A DNA stretch of 64,000 nucleotides from JAQVIJ01 sp041287365 (GTDB lineage Bacteria > Desulfobacterota > Dissulfuribacteria > Dissulfuribacterales > DYLC01), in NCBI GenBank assembly GCA_041287365.1, contig JBEULL010000030.1, positions 22,955 through 86,954 on the forward strand, written 5' to 3'. The notes under the pieces are model-generated. The model saw nothing but the letters and a program-made list of their open reading frames with translations. It made no database searches and was not told the origin of the DNA. Both the position numbers and the translations under genes were made by a program. Below are positions 25,920-35,500 of the stretch, in pieces (the stretch's first letter is position 1; each line of letters starts with the position of its first letter).

Positions 25920-26915
25920 CTAAAACTTCCAGAGACTCCCGATATAAACCATGTCGGAATCGAACTTCTCCATGCCCAGGACCTTTTTATAACCTCCTGT
26001 AAGATTAAAGGTTTCTGTGGCCTGATACGCCATCTCTATGCCAGCATCCCAATAAAGGTCATCGGTAACCGTCACATTTTTGGGATAATCAGTCTCATCG
26101 AAGTTGGCAAGGCCATATAAATTCAGTGCAATGGTCTTGTTGGAATATATGGCTAGGTTCATACCGGTTCGAATCAGGTGATGATCACCGATCTCACCAT
26201 CATCATGGCCATAGTGATACATCACCATCACGGACGGCTCAAACATATCGGAGCACCTGGCCTTGAGGCTCATACCCACAGAACCACCCAATGTGTTGAT
26301 ATCGTCGTCATTTACCTTACGATTTATGCCCTCCCAGATGTAATCAAGGGTGGCATGAAATGACAATTCATAGCGGTCCTTGATGGGCATTCTGTACTGG
26401 GCAAAGGCCACTCCGCCCAACTGATTGATATCCTTGATATCAGACCGCCTGAAATCCATGTAATTATACGGCGCAATCACACCAAAGGTGAACTGCTCAG
26501 TATCCATGGCAAAACCCAGCATGCCACCATAGATATCCGCCTCGGGCATGGCGCCGGTGCGGAATTTGGCGTTTTCGTACTTCAACATAGCGCCAAGAGT
26601 ACGAATGCGCATACCTGACTGCATGGTTGCCTTGTCCTTTTCCTGAGTAATCAGTGGCACCACTGAGGGCATGACCACATTGGTTGTAATGGCATTTACC
26701 ACCGTGCCGGTAGCACCCACTGTATTGGAATAAGAAGGGCTATCTGTCACAGCTCCAGCGCAATACTGCTGATACAGAACACTTCCCGGCGACAACAGAT
26801 TGCAGGCATTGAAATTGGGAGTAGGCAGATTCATAGGGCTTGCCCATACGCTTGCCGCACATGTGAGACATACTCCGGCTGTAAGAGCACAAATTTTCAT
26901 TCTATTTCTTTTCAT
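25920..26915 (-). CDS. outer-membrane beta-barrel protein, unknown ligand
   Basis: The 331-residue precursor has a Sec signal peptide (KICALTAGVCLTCAASVWA, cleaved near residue 26). After a low-complexity linker come alternating amphipathic strands rich in aromatic residues and Gly/Asp turns (YELSFHATLDYIWEG, MFEPSVMVMYHYGHDDG). The last residues, YIGSLWKF, end in phenylalanine, the usual signal for BAM-mediated insertion. It resembles autotransporter-type or general porin-like barrels, but I cannot name the family. GAGGTGAG precedes the ATG. It starts 18 bases downstream of a broken secreted-protein gene and is probably in the same transcript. Confidence 0.7.
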   Translation of the reverse strand: MKRNRMKICALTAGVCLTCAASVWASPMNLPTPNFNACNLLSPGSVLYQQYCAGAVTDSPSYSNTVGATGTVVNAITTNVVMPSVVPLITQEKDKATMQSGMRIRTLGAMLKYENAKFRTGAMPEADIYGGMLGFAMDTEQFTFGVIAPYNYMDFRRSDIKDINQLGGVAFAQYRMPIKDRYELSFHATLDYIWEGINRKVNDDDINTLGGSVGMSLKARCSDMFEPSVMVMYHYGHDDGEIGDHHLIRTGMNLAIYSNKTIALNLYGLANFDETDYPKNVTVTDDLYWDAGIEMAYQATETFNLTGGYKKVLGMEKFDSDMVYIGSLWKF

Positions 26916-26933
26916 ATTCTCACCTCGTTATAA

Positions 26934-28330
26934 TTATTGCATGAAATAGACTGAATAACCATCAGTCTGATTGGCGGTAAAAGACTTGACCCCTGCTGAT
27001 ACGGTGGCGGAACCACTATAGAACGTATCAGTGGATGGCGTCCCCACATCGCAGACAGCATTGGGCCATGTGGATACCACACAGTGTCTCACAACCTGGC
27101 CAGTCCGTAGATCATAACCGGTTTTCTCCTCATAACGATAGGAAAGCTGGCCATTGGCATAAGACCATGTGCCTTTGAATACATGTCTGTAAGATGGCTG
27201 CTGCTCATCATAGATGAAGGTGCCATCGGAATTAAATGACCAAGGGCCGGAACCTATAAATACACTTGACGACATCCTTTCAGCGGTCCAGTTACTCACG
27301 AGGAAGGTCCCTGATGGCTGCTGCTGGACTAGATTGGCCACCACAGTGCAATTGGCATTCACTGGATTGCTGGTAAATACATTGCCGCTCAATGTACCGC
27401 CGCAGGTCCCTGTCACACTGGAAATGGCGTAGCCGCTGTTGGGAGTTATAGTACAACTGGACGTACCACCGGATGCCACAGGATTGGGAGTGCAGGAGAT
27501 ACTGCCAGAACCAGTAGGAGCCACTGATGAATCAATGGAGTACTGAGATGGATGAGGCGGTGTGGAAGGTTGAGGTGCCGGCGCTGCATGTATATCAAAT
27601 GATACACTGGCCACATTGGAAATAGGGCTTACACCAGAAGGCCCGGTAAGACCACCTAAAAACGCCTCAAATGCGTGTTGTCCCTCTCCCAACAATGCAA
27701 CCGGAAACTCCAGAAAACAAGGGGCATGAGTACAATCCAGATTATAGGCTTGCACTGGCAATAAAAGCGGCAGAATCGGAGTTGGGTTCGAGAAAATACC
27801 CGTTGCAGAAAGATATGTATTCCACATATCCACCCAGCTGTTGCTGGCCTGCAAATACTTGAGATAAATGGCAGCCGTTGTATCAGGCGCGCCACCGAAG
27901 GCCGATAAGCCGATTTTCACCGTCTCGTCTGTATGGAATGATGAGCCATTGGGCAAAACAAAATTCAAACTCACGCTGGAGATAGGCGGCTGTGAGGCAT
28001 AACAACCATAAACTACCAATGTGGTATTTCCACTTGGATCAGTACAGATAGAACTTGTTGGAATGGTAAGGGTATAGGCACCAGGAGCCATGTCCTGATT
28101 TAGAGAGACCCATGCCTCACACTAGTTGGTCTGATACACATCGCAATTACCCTTTGTAGTGCTGCCCGAAAAGCTGTAACCGCCAGGGCCTGTAATGGTC
28201 ACAGGCGGCGGCGTGGTGCCGGTGAGATTGGTATTATGCCAGATTCTAATACTTGTCACAAAAGCCGATTGCCCCAGATTGAATGTTTGCACATTGCTTA
28301 CACCGCAGGCGCCTATGTATTTAGAATTGA
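26934..28330 (-). pseudogene. secreted repeat protein, disrupted (amber codon and missing 5' end)
   Basis: A frame open from the barrel side to about 28361 is interrupted by an in-frame TAG at 28122-28124 (context GTATCAGACCAACTAG). Upstream of it the frame still reads like secreted protein (GACGVSNVQTFNLGQ, VTITGPGGYSFSGS), but no plausible start or signal peptide exists before a TAA at 28362. Downstream, the 385-codon remainder has a proline-rich linker, then a Cys-containing InlB-B/Fn3-like repeat (ISCTPNPVASGGTSSCTITP, TGTCGGTLSGNVF), and a C-terminal domain with WSFNSDGTFIYDEQ. The gene seems to have lost its N-terminus and gained a nonsense mutation. An ATG at 28091 could give a cytoplasmic remnant, but without an export signal. 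Confidence 0.75.
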
Positions 28331-28342
28331 TCAGCTCTTGTT

Positions 28343-28375
28343 CACAAAAAAAGGCAAGGTGTTAGCCTGCCTTTT
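28343..28375 (-). terminator. intrinsic terminator of the purH-like/dsbC transcript
   Basis: On the minus strand AAAAGGCA and TGCCTTTT form the stem of a hairpin, with two further G-C pairs and one bulged base, followed by seven Ts. It lies about 60 bases after the AICAR transformylase stop and at the broken 5' edge of the disrupted secreted-protein gene. Confidence 0.75.
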
Positions 28376-28432
28376 CATTCTCCATCTATTTCCTTTGAAA
28401 TTTTAAGCGATAACGAAGCGGTGCACAGCCAA

Positions 28433-29728
28433 TCAATGCTTGAACGCCCGCTGGCCGGTAAATACCATAGTCACCGGTGGTTCAGCCTCGTTACAGGCCT
28501 CTATCGCCTCCCAATCCCTAAGTGATCCGCCTGGATGCACTATGGCGCTTACGCCTTGGCGAATACCCACATCCACGCCGTCTCTAAACGGGAAAAAGGC
28601 ATCCGACACCATAACCGAGCCAGGCAGCCCTGCCCTGTCCTTCTTCGTCTGCTCATCTATCTCTGTCTTCTGCTCCTGAGCCGTCTTGTCACCCTTCTCT
28701 GCCTTGAGCTCCAACTCCTTATATGGAATACCAAATCTGTCGTAACACAGAATATCCGCGTACTTGGTATAGGCCTTGTAAACCGCTATCTCCGCTACAC
28801 CTACTCGATCCTGCTCACCAGTGCCGATACCCACGGTCACACCGTCCTTTACATAGATGACGGAATTGGAGGTAATGCCTTGCTCCACCGCCCAGCCAAA
28901 GATGATGTCTTCATACTCCTTTTCTGTAGGCAACCGCTTGATTTTATAATTTTTTCCCTGATATTCACACTCTGCTGGCTTTAAATCCGCCTTTGTGCGA
29001 ATGCGATTTATGGGAGATTGCTGAATAATGATGCCGCCATCAATCAGGCTCTTAAAGTCCACAAAACGCTTGTCCCAATACTGGGCCAGCTGCTCGATGC
29101 GCCTAATCTCGATGATGCGCAGGTTCTTCTTTTTGCTCAAAACCTCCAATGCCCCAGGCTCAAAGGCAGTGGCACACACCACCTCCAGATACTGGGCAGC
29201 CATGGCCTCGGCCAATGTCTTGTCTACAGGCCTGTTTACTGACACACAACCACCAAAGGCAGCCACTCGATCCGCCCGCAGGGCACGAATGAATGCCTTT
29301 TCTATAGTCTCGCCATAGGCCACACCACAGGGATTATTGTGCTTGACTATGACCGCAGCGGGCTTATCCATCAAAAATTTCAAGATATTCAATGAGTTAT
29401 CAATATCGGTAAGATTTATCTTCCCTGGATGCTTGCCTGATTGAAGCATGGCCTTTTCATCAATTGCACTTACCAGGCCCAGACCCGGTTCTATATAGGC
29501 GCAATCACCCAAGATCAGATTACCGTTTACCAGCTCATAAAGGGCCGCCTCCTGATCTGGATTTTCACCATAACGCACACCACGCTCTTCGAGCTGGCCT
29601 GTCTTTTCGTTGGGAAATGTCCAGGTACGCTTGCGATAAACCAAAGTGGTATCACCGAAGGAGATGCGCATCTCCCCGGGGAAATGGTCACCGATGATGG
29701 TCTTGTACATCTGTTTCATATCAGCCAT
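28433..29728 (-). CDS. stand-alone AICAR formyltransferase (PurH C-terminal domain only)
   Basis: This protein transfers a formyl group from 10-formyl-THF to AICAR, the penultimate step of purine synthesis. At 431 residues it matches only the transformylase half of bifunctional PurH: RYGENPDQEAALY near residue 52, the catalytic KHNNPCG near 129, AFGGCVSVNRPV and SDAFFPFRDGVDVG. The IMP cyclohydrolase domain usually fused at the N-terminus is absent; the frame begins directly with an ATG behind AGGAGG. A separate cyclohydrolase must be encoded elsewhere. The dsbC gene lies 11 bases upstream. Confidence 0.88.
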   Translation of the reverse strand: MADMKQMYKTIIGDHFPGEMRISFGDTTLVYRKRTWTFPNEKTGQLEERGVRYGENPDQEAALYELVNGNLILGDCAYIEPGLGLVSAIDEKAMLQSGKHPGKINLTDIDNSLNILKFLMDKPAAVIVKHNNPCGVAYGETIEKAFIRALRADRVAAFGGCVSVNRPVDKTLAEAMAAQYLEVVCATAFEPGALEVLSKKKNLRIIEIRRIEQLAQYWDKRFVDFKSLIDGGIIIQQSPINRIRTKADLKPAECEYQGKNYKIKRLPTEKEYEDIIFGWAVEQGITSNSVIYVKDGVTVGIGTGEQDRVGVAEIAVYKAYTKYADILCYDRFGIPYKELELKAEKGDKTAQEQKTEIDEQTKKDRAGLPGSVMVSDAFFPFRDGVDVGIRQGVSAIVHPGGSLRDWEAIEACNEAEPPVTMVFTGQRAFKH

Positions 29729-29739
29729 GATTCGCCCTC

Positions 29740-30480
29740 CTACTTCAACTTCTGTTTCAGTTGATTCTCATCCAATACACCCGATTGAAAACGTCCGTCC
29801 GTGAATATATAGGTCGGTGTGGCGGTTATGCCCTTCTGCTGCAAAAAGGCTGTTCCGTCATCGATCTTCTTTATGCCTTCTCCACACTGGTTCTCGGAAC
29901 GATACCGGGACCGCAGGCCTTCGATGGCCTTTTTATCGCAAATGATAGACACACTCTCTTCCTTGGCCCCCTTGTGAAAGGGCAGGGGCATCAATATGTA
30001 TTTTACCTGCACCTCACCCTTTTTGGCCATCTCGCTCAAAACCGCCTCGGCCTTCTGGCAATACGGACACTGAGGGTCGGTCACCAGATAGACCACCTTG
30101 CCCTTGTTGCCGTCAGTAAATGCCACGAATTTATCCAACTGCGCCATCTCCATCACGCTTAAACGATTTAGATCAGAAATGGTCGCTTGAGTTAGATTGG
30201 TGCCATCGGATGCCTTGAGCACCTGACCCGCTATGAGATACTGACCTGCCGCATCCGTATAGACTATGCGTTTCTGGCCCTTCTGTTCCACTTCCACATC
30301 GCACAGACCCGGCACCGAGCCCTGGGTTACGTTCACGACCCTGATATCATTCTGTTTGAAGGCAACCTCCACGGCCTTCTGCACCGCATCTTTGGAAGGA
30401 CACTGGGCAAAAGACAGGACAGAAGAAAACGACAAAATAAGAGAAACCAGTATCAAAACCACACTTGACCTACGATTCAT
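29740..30480 (-). CDS. DsbC/DsbG-like thiol:disulfide interchange protein
   Basis: The 246-residue exported protein has a Sec signal peptide (about residues 1-25, cut after SFA), an N-terminal DsbC-type dimerisation domain, and a thioredoxin domain with CPYC near residue 138 (VTDPQCPYCQKAE). The cis-proline loop TATPTYIF follows. DsbC-type proteins isomerise wrong disulfides in the periplasm and are kept reduced by DsbD. The active site CPYC differs from the CGYC of E. coli DsbC. AAGGAG precedes the start. The upstream neighbour 23 bases away is a sulfur-handling flavoenzyme, giving a thiol-centred pair. Confidence 0.87.
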   Translation of the reverse strand: MNRRSSVVLILVSLILSFSSVLSFAQCPSKDAVQKAVEVAFKQNDIRVVNVTQGSVPGLCDVEVEQKGQKRIVYTDAAGQYLIAGQVLKASDGTNLTQATISDLNRLSVMEMAQLDKFVAFTDGNKGKVVYLVTDPQCPYCQKAEAVLSEMAKKGEVQVKYILMPLPFHKGAKEESVSIICDKKAIEGLRSRYRSENQCGEGIKKIDDGTAFLQQKGITATPTYIFTDGRFQSGVLDENQLKQKLK

Positions 30481-30503
30481 AAATCGCTCCTTATTTTTAA
30501 TTT

Positions 30504-32219
30504 TTACAGCAACCAGGCTGGCTTCAATCTGTTTATCACATTGAGGCCGCCGGTCAATACCAATGTATCGGTCAGGCCTATGCTGCGCAAAAAGACCTGC
30601 ACCTCATAGGCACGGGTGCCAGCGTTACAAAGAAGAATCAGGGTCTTGCCATTGGGAAGTTTTTCGTAGTTGTTTCTCACCTCATTATAAGGAATAGCCA
30701 TCCACCGGTCTGAATACTGCTTCACATATGGTTCGGATTCTCGAATGTGCCTGAGATCCAATACCATCCAGTCGGAATGCTCCTGTTCTCCGTTCATCCA
30801 AGCCACAAACTCCAAGGGAGAAACATAGGTCATGCGGCCTGAAAGCACATTGTCCGCTACATTGGCCACTGCATTCAGGATATCTACGGCAGTGGAAAAC
30901 GGCGGGGCATAGGCCAACTCCAGATTGCTGAAATCGCTCACCACGGCCCGTCTCTCGATAAGCCCTGCCGCTGCATTGATACGGGCCATGAGCCCATCTC
31001 CCATCTGACCCACACCCTGAAGGCCGAGCACTCTGTTTGTGCGCCTGTCCACTACCATATTCAGAAACATAAGCCTTTGGGTAGGAAAGAAATGGGCGCG
31101 ATCCGACTGCACACAAAAAACCTCAAAGACATCGAAGCCCTCGGCCCTGGCCACCTCCAGGCTGATGCCGGTGGCACCCACCGCCAAATCGAATATCTTC
31201 ATCACAAAGCTGTTGATGCAGCCGCTGAATGTGCTGGGGATGCCAGCAATATTATCACCCACCACTCTGCCCTGGCGGTTGGCTATGGAACCCATGGGGG
31301 CATAGCCCTTTTTGCCCGTAACCAGGTTCAAAAGCTCCACACAGTCGCCTGCTGCATAAATATCAGGGTCAGAGGTCTGCATACGCTGATTCACAACGAT
31401 AGCGCCGGCCGCCGAGGTATGAAGCCCTGCCGCACGGGCCAATTCGCCTCGAGGCAACACGCCTGCGGCCGTTATCACCAGTTGTGCAGGAAGCTCCCGT
31501 TTGTTGGTGATGACCTTTACAACACGGCCATTTTCATCCGCTACGAGTTCCTTGGCATATTCTTCGGTCAAGACCTGCACATTGTGCTCCTTCATGTGCT
31601 CCATGACCATGCGGGCAAACACAGGGCTCACGATACGCGGCAGAATCTGAGGCATAACTTCGATGACCGTGGTCTCGATACCCCAGAGGTCTGCCAGCCC
31701 TTCTGCCATCTCCAGACCAATGGCGCCGCCTCCCACGATAACCGCCTGCGAGACCTCTCCCTTTTCGATGGAACGTTTGATCTCGATGGCCTTGTGCAAG
31801 CTGGCCACGGAAAAGACACCCTTACAATCACTGCCAGGAATGGGAAGTGCACGCGGCTGGCTTCCTGTGGCCAGCACCAATTTGTCATAGGAGATGGTAT
31901 ATCGCTCGCCGGTTTTGAGGTTCTCCACCTCGATGGCCTTGGCCTTTCTGTCTATGGAAAGGCAACGGGTAGATGTAATGGTCTTTACGCCCTTGGCATT
32001 TTCAAAATATCCTTCATCCCTTACCAGATGATAACTAGTGGAACGCAATTCCTTTTCATCGCTCACATCGCCGGATACGAAATATGGAATACCACAACCG
32101 CCGTAAGAAATGAGATCATCCTGATCCACCAAAATGACCTCGGCATTGGGCAGCAGCCTCTTCACACGACAGGCGGCCTTGGGCCCTGCCGCAACTGCAC
32201 CAACTATGACTACTTTCAT
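30504..32219 (-). CDS. CoA-disulfide reductase-rhodanese fusion (CoADR-Rhd / persulfide reductase)
   Basis: This 571-residue flavoprotein has an N-terminal FAD fold (KVVIVGAVAAGPKAACR) and the single redox cysteine Cys42 in SYGGCGIPYF, the hallmark of CoA-disulfide reductases. An NAD(P)H fold (AVIVGGGAIGLEMAEGL) and the FAD segment DIYAAGDCVE follow. From about residue 470 a rhodanese domain with active loop LLCNAGTRAYEVQ is attached. Characterised fusions reduce CoA persulfide or polysulfide to sulfide with NAD(P)H. The ideal ribosome-binding site AAGGAGGT stands before the ATG. The activity is inferred from domain architecture. Confidence 0.88.
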   Translation of the reverse strand: MKVVIVGAVAAGPKAACRVKRLLPNAEVILVDQDDLISYGGCGIPYFVSGDVSDEKELRSTSYHLVRDEGYFENAKGVKTITSTRCLSIDRKAKAIEVENLKTGERYTISYDKLVLATGSQPRALPIPGSDCKGVFSVASLHKAIEIKRSIEKGEVSQAVIVGGGAIGLEMAEGLADLWGIETTVIEVMPQILPRIVSPVFARMVMEHMKEHNVQVLTEEYAKELVADENGRVVKVITNKRELPAQLVITAAGVLPRGELARAAGLHTSAAGAIVVNQRMQTSDPDIYAAGDCVELLNLVTGKKGYAPMGSIANRQGRVVGDNIAGIPSTFSGCINSFVMKIFDLAVGATGISLEVARAEGFDVFEVFCVQSDRAHFFPTQRLMFLNMVVDRRTNRVLGLQGVGQMGDGLMARINAAAGLIERRAVVSDFSNLELAYAPPFSTAVDILNAVANVADNVLSGRMTYVSPLEFVAWMNGEQEHSDWMVLDLRHIRESEPYVKQYSDRWMAIPYNEVRNNYEKLPNGKTLILLCNAGTRAYEVQVFLRSIGLTDTLVLTGGLNVINRLKPAWLL

Positions 32220-32351
32220 GTAACCTCCTTATCTACTAAAAAATTAAAAATATACTCAAAGAAACCTCGAAAAATTAAAGATTCCCTAAAAATACCCCTG
32301 TTCCACGGTCATCGCCACAGGTAATTGCAAAAAACTAACAGATCTCATCAG

Positions 32352-32522
32352 TGACGGTTTAGTAAAAAGTCATTTTGGTAAATGGCTAAGCAAAAAACGC
32401 CCAATACAAGGCGCGCAAATCCTACTTGTTAATGTTGAATTGAGATGAATTTAACCACAATTTAACATTCAACATTCAACATTGTTAACTACAGCAGTTG
32501 GCGAATTTTTACGACACCGTCA
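32352..32522 (+). repeat. dispersed hairpin element, copy 2 (AT-rich core)
   Basis: This 171-bp element shows the terminal repeats clearly: left TGACGGTTTAGTAAAAAGTC, right (reverse complement) TGACGGTGTCGTAAAAATTC. The family box CGCCCAATACAAGGCG is at 32398-32413. The AT-rich core carries AATGTTGAATT opposite AATTTAACATT. The right arm contains the mfd stop (TGA of TGACGG, 32520-32522). No convincing flanking duplication is seen. Together with the 132-base leader of the CoADR-rhodanese gene, it fills the 300-base gap at 32220-32519; nothing else is visible there. Confidence 0.85.
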
Positions 32523-35500
32523 CAAGTTCTTTATCATCTGCACTGTATCCAATACCGCATTCAAACCCTTACCCTGCAAAGGGACCATCAGACGACCGTC
32601 CGGCAGCAGACGCCAGGTCTTGTGCTTGGGCAGGGCCGATAGCACGCCATTTAGATTTACAGGCCCCTCCGGACCATATGTGAGGACAAGCATATCCTGC
32701 TCCTTCACTCTGCTTTTGTCCAGACGGCTACAGTTCATTGCAACCAAGACCCGCTTTATTGCCATAAGCTGTAAGAGTGTGGTAACCTCTTGAGGATATT
32801 CACCGAAACGATCCGTCAATTCCCGCTCGAACTCGGCAGCCTCATCCTCGCTCTCTATACGGCTGAGTCTGCGGTACAGTCTGAGCCTTTCTTCGATATC
32901 TGGGCAATATTCCTCAGGGATGAAGGCAGAGACCCCGAGGTTGACCTCGGGATCGAACACCCGCTTGATAGGCTGCCCTTTGATCTCCTGCACCGCCTCT
33001 TCCAGAATATTCAAGTAAAGCTCATAACCCACCTCGGCTATCTGACCCGATTGCGACATGCCTATGATATTACCGGCCCCCCGCATCTGCAGGTCTTCCA
33101 TGGCCAAAGCGAAACCGCCGCCAGAAGAGATGGAATCCATCACCGCCTTGATGCGCTTCAACGCCCCTTTTTCTGTGTGTGCACCGGGCGGCACAAAAAA
33201 ATAGGCATAGGCCTGCTCGGTGGAACGGCCCACTCGGCCTCTAAGCTGATAGAGCTCGGCAACACCAAACAGATCGGCCCTGTCTATAAGGATGGTGTTG
33301 GCCGCAGGTATATCGATACCCGATTCGATGATGGCGGTGCAGACCAGACAATCGATTTCACCACGCACGAACCTAATCATTACATCCTCCAACTGGGACG
33401 CATCCATTTGACCATGGGCCACCTCCACTCTTATACCAGGCACAAGGGTTCTTACATGCTCCGCCAACCGCTCGATACCCTGTATGCGGTTTCGCACAAA
33501 AAATATCTGGCCGTTTCGTTCCAGTTCCCTTTTAATGGCCTGAGAGATGATGGTATCGTCAAACTCTGCCACAAAGGTCTTGATGGGCAGACGGTCCTGA
33601 GGCGGCGTTTTTATTATGGACATATCCCGTAAACCCAGCAAGGAAAGCTGTAATGTGCGTGGAATGGGTGTAGCGGTCAGGGTCAGACAATCTATGTGCT
33701 GTTTGAGCCCTTTTAGTTTTTCCTTGTGTTTTACGCCGAAACGGTGCTCCTCATCCACAACCAACAGGCCAAGCGACCTAAACTGCACATCCTTCTGAAG
33801 GAGTCTGTGAGTCCCTATGACTATATCAATCTGGCCGCTTGCCAGACCTGTCAAGGTCTCTTTTATCTGCCTTGGAGACTTTAATCGGTTAAGCGCCGCT
33901 ATCCGCACGGGAAATTTCTCGAATCTTGCCTTGAAACTGCGTTCGTGCTGTTCCGCCAACAAAGTGGTGGGCACGAGCACGGCCACCTGTTTGCCATCGG
34001 AAACGGCCTTGAAGGCAGCCCGCATCACCACCTCGGTCTTGCCGTAACCCACATCCCCACAGATCAATCGATCCATGGGCACCGGACTCTGCATGTCTTT
34101 GAGCACATCCTCGATGGCGCTGGCCTGATCCGGAGTCTCATCATAGGGGAAGGCCGCCTCGAACTGCCTGTACATGGCGTCCGGCTCCGAAAATACGATA
34201 CCCTCCTGCACTTGCCTCCTTGCATAGAGCTCCACCAGTTCATGGGCTACCTCATAGACAGCCTTTCGCACCTTCTTTTGTTTGAGCTGCCAGGCCGAAC
34301 CTCCCAGTTTATCCAGAGCTGGTTCTCGGCCATCGATGCCCACATACCTCTGAACAAGTCCCAGACGGTCCACGGGCAGGTACAGCCTGTCACCGTCTCT
34401 GTATTCGATATAAAGGAACTCGCCCTGCACACCTTGCAGGTCCATACGCACCAATCCCTTGTAACGACCCACACCATAATCCCTGTGCACTATCAGACTT
34501 TCGTGAGTGATATCCAGGGATACGACATCGGCCAATTTGGTCCTTTTATCAGCTTTTCGTGTAGCCTTCTTGCCTTTTGCAAAGGGCCTACCTCCAAAGA
34601 GCTCATCCTCGGAGATGACGATCAATTCAGCAGCCGGCGAATAAAATCTTTTGGAAGGACTGCCCACAAAAAGAGATATGGCGCCGGCAGGAGGTGCATA
34701 GTCCAAGATTTCGTTTTCAGCGCGCAGGGAAATCCGTGATGTCTTTGGTTCCTGCTCCGCGTAATAACCAAGAAGCGACAACAACCTGTCCCTGTGCAGA
34801 ATGGAGCGTGCAAAAACCGCCACACGTTTTCCCTCACGGGCCCATTCAGCCAGAGTATGCCATACAGGCCGCAGGAGTTCTTCTCCCACATGATGAAACA
34901 CGGGCACAGGCAGGGACGGAGTAACCACCAGCGATTCAATGGCATGAACCCGAGATGTCGAGTGGCACTGCAAGACCTGCTCCCCTTGGGCGATTTTTGC
35001 CTCACCTTGCCTCTCGATTCCAATCGCTGAAAAACTTAACGTTGCGCAGGCATGCACTCGATTGAAAACCACGTCAGGCGGCAAAACCAGGGCAGACAAT
35101 TCGGACAGGACGTGAAAGGATGCACGGGCGGATTCATAGGCATGCCTTGCAGTCTCCCAAAAGGCATACAAGCCATTGTACACCTCTTCATATCCATCCA
35201 TGACAAATAGAGTATGCTCAGGCAAATAATCCAAAACAGTGCTGTTGCCGTCATAAAAAATTGGCAGTAAAGATTGAGCCCCTTCCCAGAACCGCCGTGA
35301 CTCCAAAAGCTCCATCCACTCGGTCAACTGACGGGCAGGCCAATCCATGAGGCGGGCCTGCTGAATCATGGCATCCTGAACCTTTTTTATCAAATCATCC
35401 TCGAATAACAGCTCCGAACAAGGTAACACAGTGAACTCTGTAAGGGGATCACTGGACTTCTGAGTTAAGGGGTCGAAATAATGCATCTCCTCCACAAAAT

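Noticed and set aside
28122..28124. In-frame TAG as a pyrrolysine codon
   Set aside because: The gene also lacks a start and signal peptide, no pyl genes are visible, and a Trp-to-stop change explains it more simply.
31077..32324. Long plus-strand open frame of about 415 codons opposite the CoADR-rhodanese gene
   Set aside because: It is antisense to a gene with clear enzymatic motifs, has low-complexity His/Gln-rich content and matches no family I know.
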